49,101 nt of DNA from Anaerolineales bacterium (lineage in GTDB: Bacteria; Chloroflexota; Anaerolineae; Anaerolineales; UBA4823), in contig JAFGBV010000023.1 in assembly GCA_016932955.1 (NCBI GenBank), positions 1 through 49,101 of the forward strand, in the 5' to 3' direction. Of this stretch, positions 43,835 through 49,101 are shown one piece after another. The notes under the pieces were generated by a model. The model saw nothing but the letters and a program-made list of their open reading frames with translations. It was not told the DNA's origin and searched no databases. How positions within the stretch are numbered: the first letter of the stretch is position 1; every line of letters begins with the position of its first letter. Made by a program: the position numbers and the translations under genes.

Positions 43835-43897
43835 GGTTCTCTGGGAATTGCCGGGGTGAGGCGACCTGCCATCTGTCAGGGCAATTCCCAATGAGCC
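43835..43897. repeat. 63-bp palindromic repeat, copy 1
   Basis: Matches copy 2 (44004-44066) at 57 of 63 bases in direct orientation. It contains an 11-bp perfect inverted repeat, 43842-43852 (tgggaattgcc) with 43880-43890 (ggcaattccca). It covers the 5' flank of the Lgt-like gene. Confidence 0.85.
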
Positions 43898-44003
43898 ATG
43901 AAGTACCAGAACCTTTGGAACGGCTAAGCGTATTATATTATAGGAAAGCAGATCATGGGCAGCGCTTTCCAAAAACACACACCCTCGAAACCCAAGCTCT
44001 GGT
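43898..44003. other. Spacer between the two 63-bp repeats
   Basis: Non-coding in every frame of useful length. It holds a short AT tract (tattatattata, about 43930-43942) and no recognised gene, RNA or terminator. With the two repeats it makes up the only gene-free stretch above 300 bases, 43804-44130. Confidence 0.6.
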
Positions 44004-44066
44004 GGTTCTCTGGGAATTGCCGGGGTGAGGCGACCTACCGTCTGTCACGGTTATTCCCCATGAGCC
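44004..44066. repeat. 63-bp palindromic repeat, copy 2
   Basis: Direct copy of 43835-43897 with six substitutions, four of them in the right arm (ggttattcccc), which weakens the inverted repeat. It lies just before the nfeD promoter. Confidence 0.85.
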
Positions 44067-44100
44067 CCTCTGGCTGGGTCGGGGGTGACTTAATTTGAAG

Positions 44101-44106
44101 TATAAT
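44101..44106 (+). promoter_or_regulatory. Candidate -10 box for the nfeD-stomatin operon
   Basis: Exact TATAAT, 24 bases before ATG 44131. The -35 is not clear. The leader would be about 19 bases and includes GGAGAAGGAG. Confidence 0.45.
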
Positions 44107-44130
44107 GATCTGGGAGAAGGAGTGGCTGCT

Positions 44131-44736
44131 ATGGATTACACTCTGATTCACATCTACTATCTGTTGCTGGTGGCTGGCGTCATGCTGACCGTTATGGCGA
44201 TTTTTACACCGGGAACGGGCATGCTGGAGGTGGGGGCAGTATTTGCGCTACTGTTCGCAGGGTTCGGCATCCTCACCCAGCCGATCAACCTGTGGGCTCT
44301 CTTCATTCTCTTGTTGGGGGTATTCCCCTTCTTGTTGGCGCTGCGCAAGCCAGGGCGTTTGCTCTTGCTGGCGATCGCCGATGTGGCTTTTGTGGTCGGC
44401 TCAGCTTTCCTGTTTCGGGGCGAAAAGTGGTGGCAGCCGGCGGTCAACCCATTCCTCGCTCTGATCACCTCTGCTCTGTCGAGTTGGTTTCTGTGGCTGG
44501 CGGCGCGCAAGGCGCTGGAAGCTTGGCAAACCCGCCCCGCTCACGATCTCAATGCCTTGATCGGGGCAATCGGCGAAGCCAAAACGGAGATTGCTGGCGA
44601 AGGCTCCGTGCAGGTCAACGGTGAGCTTTGGAGTGCCCGCAGCGAAACCCACATCCCGGCTGGCGCCTCTGTGCGGGTGATCAGGCGCGATGGTTTTCTG
44701 TTAGAGGTAAAACAGGATTCGGGCTCGCAGAGTTAG
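44131..44736 (+). CDS. NfeD-like membrane protein
   Basis: About 201 residues with three or four membrane helices (about 6-110) and a C-terminal OB-fold-like domain (about 145-198, IGAIGEAKTEIAGEGSVQVNGELWSARS then ASVRVIRRDGFLLEV), the pattern of NfeD proteins. NfeD partners with stomatin/SPFH proteins in membrane microdomains, and a stomatin gene follows 60 bases downstream. The N-terminal ClpP-like protease of long NfeD forms is absent. ATG 44131 has AAGGAG eight bases upstream; a TTG at 44095 is not needed. Confidence 0.85.
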   Translation: MDYTLIHIYYLLLVAGVMLTVMAIFTPGTGMLEVGAVFALLFAGFGILTQPINLWALFILLLGVFPFLLALRKPGRLLLLAIADVAFVVGSAFLFRGEKWWQPAVNPFLALITSALSSWFLWLAARKALEAWQTRPAHDLNALIGAIGEAKTEIAGEGSVQVNGELWSARSETHIPAGASVRVIRRDGFLLEVKQDSGSQS

Positions 44737-44796
44737 CGCCCGTGTTCCGTTTGGGTAATTTCATTACACACTTTATCTAAAAAGGAGGCTTGTTCT

Positions 44797-45702
44797 ATGG
44801 AAGGTCTTGCTGCTGGAGGTACCATTTTCTGCCTGGTTGGCGTGGTGCTGCTGATTGGTGTGGCTTTTCTCGCCAGTGCAATTCGCATCGTGCCAGAGTA
44901 TCAGCGCCTGGTGGTTTTCCGCCTTGGGCGCTGCATTGGTTCTAAGGGACCGGGAATTGTCATCTTGGTGCCGATCATTGATCGCGGCGTAACGGTGGAC
45001 TTGCGCGAGCAGGTGCGCGAGATCCCCCACCAGACATCGATCACTAAAGATAACGCCGCTATCTCCGTCGATTTCATCTGGTATTACAAGGTGCTGGATC
45101 CTACCGAGAGCGTGTTGCAGGTGGGCAACTTCGAAGCGGCGGCCCAAGGCATGGCGACCACGACATTGCGTGCGGTGATCGGCGGGATTCCGCTGGACGA
45201 TGTGCTCTCGGAACGGGAGACGATCAACAACCTGCTGCGCACGCGCCTGGATGAGGTGACGGAGCGCTGGGGGGTGAAGGTGACCAACGTGGAAATCCGC
45301 GAGATCATCCCGCCACGCGATATTACCGACGCGATGAACCGCCAGATGACGGCGGAGCGCAACCGGCGCGCCCTGGTGACGGAGTCGACCGGGCAGCGCG
45401 AGGCGGCGGTGAATGTGGCGGAAGGCGAGAAGCAGGCGGCAATCTTGCGCGCTGAGGGCGAGAAGCAATCAGCGATCCTGCGCTCGGAGGGTGAACGCCA
45501 GGCGCAGTTGCTGCGGGCCGAGGGCTTTGCGGCGGCTCTGGACCGTATCTACTCGATTGCCCAGACGGTTGATCAGAAGACGATGACGCTGCAGTATTTT
45601 GAGACGCTCAAGTCGATTGGTATGGGCGCTTCGACCAAGTATATCTTCCCGATGGAGTTCACTAGCATGCTGGAGAATTTCACCAAGGGGAGCAATAAGT
45701 AA
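44797..45702 (+). CDS. SPFH/stomatin (band 7) protein
   Basis: A 301-residue protein with one N-terminal membrane helix (about 8-30), the SPFH domain (about 32-190; RIVPEYQRLVVFRLGRC and GPGIVILVPIIDR are typical of stomatins) and a coiled-coil tail of repeated GEKQ/AE units (about 195-240) that drives oligomerisation. It would scaffold membrane microdomains, usually with NfeD, which is encoded just upstream. AAAGGAGG stands before ATG 44797. The repeated AEGEKQ stretches produce short internal DNA repeats near 45420-45510. Confidence 0.93.
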   Translation: MEGLAAGGTIFCLVGVVLLIGVAFLASAIRIVPEYQRLVVFRLGRCIGSKGPGIVILVPIIDRGVTVDLREQVREIPHQTSITKDNAAISVDFIWYYKVLDPTESVLQVGNFEAAAQGMATTTLRAVIGGIPLDDVLSERETINNLLRTRLDEVTERWGVKVTNVEIREIIPPRDITDAMNRQMTAERNRRALVTESTGQREAAVNVAEGEKQAAILRAEGEKQSAILRSEGERQAQLLRAEGFAAALDRIYSIAQTVDQKTMTLQYFETLKSIGMGASTKYIFPMEFTSMLENFTKGSNK

Positions 45703-45778
45703 GGATTGATCCGACATGGGGCGAGGTGGGGTGTGGTACGGGCGCTGTGCCACCACACCCTGCCCGCTTGTGTGCATG

Positions 45779-46252
45779 ATGAGCAACGCTGAACCGGCGG
45801 GCCCGGAGCTACAATTCTCGATTGAATCGGCTGGTTTGCGCGACCTGGGTGCGCTGCGCCAGTTGGAGAAGGCATGTTTTCCGCTGGATGCGTGGCCGAT
45901 GTTGGATTTGATCGGGGTGCTGACCTTTCCGGGGGTGGTGCGGCTGAAGGCGGTGGTGGATGGGCGGCTGGTGGGGTTCATCGCCGGGGATATACGGGGG
46001 CAGGATGGGCTGGCGTGGGTGGCGACGGTGGGGGTGCTGCCAGAGTTCCGCGGCAGGGGGATTGGGTCGGCGTTGATGAGGGCGTGTGAGGGGCGCATTG
46101 GGCAGGATGCCATCCGCCTGTGTGTGCGGATGGAGAATGAGGGTGCAATCCGCCTGTATGAGCGTTTCGGATATGTGAAGGTGGGCGAGTGGACGCGCTA
46201 TTACCAGGATGGGGGCACGGCGATGGTGATGGAGAAGGTGCGCAGGGAATAA
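45779..46252 (+). CDS. GNAT acetyltransferase, RimI-like
   Basis: About 157 residues from ATG 45779. The acetyl-CoA loop is PEFRGRGIGSALM, followed by LCVRMENEGAIRLYERFGY, the helix-strand that ends RimI-type enzymes. Target unknown; RimI acetylates a ribosomal protein but the family is broad. ATG 45716 would add 21 residues with no domain likeness, so the later start is favoured, although neither has a strong ribosome site. The coding strand becomes G-rich within this gene (for example runs of ggtggtg and gggg). Confidence 0.8.
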   Translation: MSNAEPAGPELQFSIESAGLRDLGALRQLEKACFPLDAWPMLDLIGVLTFPGVVRLKAVVDGRLVGFIAGDIRGQDGLAWVATVGVLPEFRGRGIGSALMRACEGRIGQDAIRLCVRMENEGAIRLYERFGYVKVGEWTRYYQDGGTAMVMEKVRRE

Positions 46253-46259
46253 TCTGGGC

Positions 46260-46265
46260 TATAAT
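46260..46265 (+). promoter_or_regulatory. Candidate -10 box for rnd, possible leaderless transcript
   Basis: Exact TATAAT eight bases before ATG 46273. The expected start of transcription falls at or next to the A of the ATG, and no ribosome site is seen between. Confidence 0.45.
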
Positions 46266-46272
46266 TGGGTAT

Positions 46273-47400
46273 ATGCCTGATCCTTTGCAGAATGGCTTGA
46301 TCAGCCGCACGGCTGAGCTGGAGCGGCTGGTGGAAACCCTGGTGCGGCAGCCGGTGATTGCTGTAGATACGGAGTCGAACAGCCTGTTTGCGTATCGCGA
46401 GCAGGTTTGTTTGGTGCAGTTTTCTACGCTGGAGGCGGATTACCTGGTGGATCCGCTGATTTTGATGGAACTTTCGGCGCTGGGGCCGATCTTTGCAGAT
46501 GGGGGGATTGAGAAGGTTTTCCACGCTGCGGAATATGATATCCTGTGTTTGAAGCGCGATTTCGATTTTCAGTTCCGCAACCTGTTCGATACGATGCAGG
46601 CGGCGCGCATTTTGGGGCGCAAAGCAGTGGGGTTGGGGTCGCTGGTGGAGGAGGAATTTGGGGTGCAGTTGGATAAGCGGGGGCAGCGGGCGAATTGGGG
46701 GCAGCGGCCTTTGCAGGATTCTTTGATTTTCTATGCACGGCAGGATACGCATTACCTGATTGCTCTGCGGGATCTGCTGGCGGCTGAGCTGGTGGAGCGG
46801 GGGCTGTGGGACTTGGCGCAGGAGGATTTCCGCCGCTTGTGTGCGGTGAATGCGCCGCTGCCCGAAGGCGACCGGGATTTGATCTGGCGCATCAGCGGGG
46901 TGCACGAGCTCTCCTCGCAGCAGACTGCGATCTTGCAGGAGCTGTCGACGTTCCGGGCGCAGATGGCGCGCACGATGGATAGACCGCTGTTCAAAGTGAT
47001 GGGGGATAAGACGCTGGTATCGGTGGCGGTTGCGGCGCCGCGCAGGATGGAGGAGCTGCGCGGGCTGCCGGGGATGACGGAAGGACAAGTGCGGCGCTAT
47101 GGTCGGGGGATTATCCGGGCGGTGAGGCGGGGGCTGGTGGCAGAGCCGCTTAAGGCGCCGCCTGTGGTGAGGCCGGATAACGGCACGCTGGCGCGGCTGG
47201 AGGCGCTGAAGGAGTGGCGCAAGGCGACGGGAAAGAAGCTGGGATTTGAATCGGATGTGGTGCTGCCGCGGGATGTGATGGTTGCGCTGGCGGAGGAGAA
47301 TCCGCGCGGGCGGGAGGCGCTGGGGGTGGTGATGGCGGATGTGCCGTGGCGGCTGGAGCGGTTTGGGGAGGATGTTTTGAGGGTGTTGGGGGGGAGGTAA
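46273..47400 (+). CDS. rnd: Ribonuclease D
   Basis: DEDDy 3'-5' exoribonuclease of 375 residues for tRNA and small-RNA 3'-end trimming. ExoI is VIAVDTESNS with Asp32 and Glu34; ExoII lies in FHAAEYDILCL; ExoIII is FYARQDTHYLIAL, with Tyr and Asp in the DEDDy order. An HRDC domain follows (about 205-295). ATG 46273 is chosen since the frame upstream belongs to the acetyltransferase region. Codons are strongly G-ending (GTG, CTG, GCG, GGG), unlike genes in the first 40 kb. Confidence 0.93.
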   Translation: MPDPLQNGLISRTAELERLVETLVRQPVIAVDTESNSLFAYREQVCLVQFSTLEADYLVDPLILMELSALGPIFADGGIEKVFHAAEYDILCLKRDFDFQFRNLFDTMQAARILGRKAVGLGSLVEEEFGVQLDKRGQRANWGQRPLQDSLIFYARQDTHYLIALRDLLAAELVERGLWDLAQEDFRRLCAVNAPLPEGDRDLIWRISGVHELSSQQTAILQELSTFRAQMARTMDRPLFKVMGDKTLVSVAVAAPRRMEELRGLPGMTEGQVRRYGRGIIRAVRRGLVAEPLKAPPVVRPDNGTLARLEALKEWRKATGKKLGFESDVVLPRDVMVALAEENPRGREALGVVMADVPWRLERFGEDVLRVLGGR

Positions 47401-47637
47401 TTCACAGGATGGACAGGATGGAAAGGATGGGGGGATAACAGGATGGAAGGATATAAGGATGGGGGGAAAAAAGAAGTGGATCGAGGATGAAGATCTCACC
47501 GCAGAGACGCTGGGGATGCGGAGTGTGCGGAGGTTTTTTGGGGGGAATTCACAGGATGGGGGGGAAAAGTGGATGGTGAAGGCGGACGCAGTTCGTCCGG
47601 GTGTATGATGGTGAATGGAGGATTGTGAGGTGATAGG
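47401..47637. repeat. G-rich spacer with degenerate acaggatgg repeats
   Basis: Purine-rich, 237 bases. Units such as ttcacaggatgg (47401, again 47549), acaggatgga, aaggatgg and ggatgggggg recur from 47401 to 47470, with a second patch at 47547-47575. A tcaccgcagagacgc stretch near 47496 resembles dispersed intergenic elements seen in many bacteria. A small perfect stem (47583-47588/47594-47599) lies before the next gene. No gene is evident. Confidence 0.7.
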
Positions 47638-49035
47638 ATGAGAATTACTTTTCTTGGCGCGGCGCAAACAGTGACGGGCTCGATGCATCTATTGGAGGTG
47701 AACGGGCATACTATTCTGCTGGAATGTGGGCTATACCAGGGGCGGCGGGCGGAGGCTTACGAGCGCAACCGAAGTTTCCCGTTTATTCCGCGCAAACTGG
47801 ATGCGGTGATCCTTTCACACGCTCATATTGATCACAGCGGGAATCTGCCAAATTTGTTCCGCCAGGGGTACCGGGGGCCGGTGTATGCCACGCAGGCGAC
47901 GGCGCACTTGAGCAATATTATGCTGATCGATTCTGGTCATATCCAGGAAGCGGACGCGGTCTTTGTGAATAAGAAGCGGGCAGCGAGGGGAGAGCCACCT
48001 GTGGAGCCGCTTTACACAATGGAAGATGCGGCGCTGGTGGCGCAGTATTTTGTGGGTAAAGATTACGATGAGGTGTTTGAGCCGGTGCCGGGGGTGAGGG
48101 CGCAGTTGGTGGAGGCTGGGCATATCCTTGGCTCGGCGGCGGTTGTGCTGGATATCGAGGAGAACGGACGCAAGTTGCGGCTGTGGTTTTCGGGAGATAT
48201 TGGGCGGCTGAAGCTGCCTCTGCTGCGCGATCCGGTGATGCCGAGCGGGGCGGATTACCTGGTGATGGAATGCACATACGGGGATAAGCCGCACCGCGAT
48301 CCGGACCTGGCTTATGAGGAGTTCCGGGATGTGGTAAAACGGACGGTTGGGCGGGGGGGTAAGGTGATCATCCCGGCGTTTGCTGTGGGGCGTACGCAGG
48401 AGCTGGTGTATGACCTGCACCAGATGGTTGAGGCGGGGGATATTCCAAGGATCCCGGTGTATGTGGATAGCCCGCTGGCGGTGAATGCGACGGATATTTT
48501 CAGGCAACACGAGGAATGTTTTGATGAGGAGACGAAGGAGTTTGTGCGGTCGGGGAGGCACCGCACGGCGCTTGGTTTTGACAAGCTTACTTACACACGC
48601 TCGGTAGAGGAGTCGAAGGCGCTGAACGAGCGCAAGGATCCCATGGTGGTCATTTCGGCTTCGGGAATGGCAGAGGCAGGGCGGATTTTGCACCATTTGC
48701 GCCACAATATTGAGGATGCGCGTAATACGATTGCGATTGTTTCCTGGCAGGCGCCCAATACGCTGGGGCGGCGGCTGGCGGAGCGGGAGAAGCGGGTGAA
48801 AATATTTGGTGAGGAGTTCGAGCGGCGGGCAGAAGTGGCGACGATTGGGGGGCTTTCGGCGCACGCGGGGCAGGATTTTTTGATGGAATATGCTTTGCGG
48901 GTGAAGGGGCAGGTGAAGCAGGTGTTCCTGGTGCATGGGGAGGCGGATGCGGCTGAGGCGCTGCGGGGGAAGCTGTATGATGCGGGGATGGACCGCATCA
49001 CTTACCCGGAGCAGGCGGAGGCAGTGGATTTATAA
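47638..49035 (+). CDS. Beta-CASP metallo-beta-lactamase-fold ribonuclease
   Basis: A 465-residue MBL-fold nuclease related to CPSF-73 and RNase J-like enzymes. The metal motif is SHAHIDHSG (His61, His63, Asp65, His66), later ligands are at EAGHILGS and FSGDIG, and the beta-CASP motifs include PAFAVGRTQE and VISASGMAEAGRI, with a final GGLSAHAGQ. It should cleave RNA. ATG 47638 follows GTGATAGG. It sits after rnd, so the two could both be RNA-processing genes though the repetitive spacer divides them. The SDR gene begins 14 bases after its stop. Confidence 0.93.
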   Translation: MRITFLGAAQTVTGSMHLLEVNGHTILLECGLYQGRRAEAYERNRSFPFIPRKLDAVILSHAHIDHSGNLPNLFRQGYRGPVYATQATAHLSNIMLIDSGHIQEADAVFVNKKRAARGEPPVEPLYTMEDAALVAQYFVGKDYDEVFEPVPGVRAQLVEAGHILGSAAVVLDIEENGRKLRLWFSGDIGRLKLPLLRDPVMPSGADYLVMECTYGDKPHRDPDLAYEEFRDVVKRTVGRGGKVIIPAFAVGRTQELVYDLHQMVEAGDIPRIPVYVDSPLAVNATDIFRQHEECFDEETKEFVRSGRHRTALGFDKLTYTRSVEESKALNERKDPMVVISASGMAEAGRILHHLRHNIEDARNTIAIVSWQAPNTLGRRLAEREKRVKIFGEEFERRAEVATIGGLSAHAGQDFLMEYALRVKGQVKQVFLVHGEADAAEALRGKLYDAGMDRITYPEQAEAVDL

Positions 49036-49049
49036 CGGAGGAAGCCAAT

Positions 49050-49101
49050 ATGCTGCGGACGGCGATTGTGACGGGGGCAAACCGGGGGGTGGGGCGGGGG
49101 G
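49050..49101 (+). CDS. Short-chain dehydrogenase/reductase, N-terminal fragment
   Basis: Only 17 codons are inside the window. They read as a first strand and the TGANRGVG dinucleotide-binding loop (TGxxxGxG) of classical SDR enzymes. AACGGAGGAA precedes ATG 49050. Substrate cannot be judged. Confidence 0.75.
   Translation, partial: MLRTAIVTGANRGVGRG

Noticed and set aside
46201..47688. Long open frame on the reverse strand across rnd
   Set aside because: It is rich in His, Pro, Arg and Gln and has no domain likeness. It is the antisense of a G-rich coding gene, which avoids stops by composition.
47815..48936. Long open frame on the reverse strand across the beta-CASP gene
   Set aside because: Same reason: composition follows the sense codons and it lacks any motif or ribosome site.
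1..49101. tRNA or rRNA genes
   Set aside because: No cloverleaf with a TTC-type T-arm or conserved rRNA segment was spotted by eye. A covariance-model scan would be decisive.

Overview
The window looks like chromosomal DNA of an anaerobic or facultative member of the Chloroflexota, most likely class Anaerolineae. This is inferred from content and style, not from any database match. The grounds are moderate GC, a very long secA, a surface protein built on Thr-Pro repeats, a pst operon ending in a PhoU-ArsC fusion, split NAD synthetase genes and biotin-dependent propionyl-CoA type metabolism. No rRNA, tRNA, CRISPR array, transposase or phage module was recognised. Coding density is high and most genes lie in short, often overlapping operons.

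Layout. 1-4615 (+): pstS (3' end), pstC, pstA, pstB and a phoU-arsC fusion, for high-affinity phosphate uptake with an arsenate reductase fused to its regulator. 4741-7330 (-): an orphan protein resembling the GyrA C-terminal beta-propeller, followed by a short Hsp70-type ATPase. 7501-11013 (+): cobalamin-binding subunit of methylmalonyl-CoA mutase, MeaB GTPase, acetyltransferase, MutM and a membrane-anchored unknown. 11068-16506 (-): adenosine deaminase and a 1423-residue SecA. 16632-21737 (-): sensor kinase, a receiver-PAS protein with a degenerate kinase half, and a Thr-Pro surface protein. 22018-22620 (-): deoxynucleoside kinase. 22753-34409 (+): acyl-CoA dehydrogenase, a 1500-residue membrane protein made of two glycosyltransferase-like halves, an oxidoreductase, a small membrane protein, and the carboxyltransferase, biotin carboxylase and biotin carrier of an acyl-CoA carboxylase. 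Then come a CYTH protein (34413) and a MuiA-type protein (35174).

36845-43803 (-): a run of eight same-strand genes: a divergent Lgt-like membrane protein, NAD synthetase glutaminase, NAD synthetase, an MFS exporter, a DEDD exonuclease, an acetyltransferase, a putative nucleotidyltransferase-fold protein and a DUF3786-like protein. 44131-49101 (+): NfeD, stomatin/SPFH, acetyltransferase, RNase D, a beta-CASP nuclease and the first codons of a short-chain dehydrogenase. From about 45.8 kb the coding strand becomes notably richer in G-ending codons, and 47401-47637 is a G-rich repetitive spacer.

How it fits together. The carboxylase genes with the mutase B12 subunit and MeaB point to a propionyl-CoA/methylmalonyl-CoA route, with acyl-CoA dehydrogenase as a possible feeder. 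Adenosine deaminase, deoxynucleoside kinase and the split NAD synthetase cover nucleotide and cofactor salvage. Exact TATAAT hexamers, several preceded by TGC or TGG, stand in front of many transcription units and probably mark housekeeping promoters. The most unusual items are the PhoU-ArsC fusion, the GyrA-propeller/Hsp70 pair, the enlarged SecA, the pseudokinase operon, the putative nucleotidyltransferase and a pair of 63-bp palindromic repeats near 44 kb.
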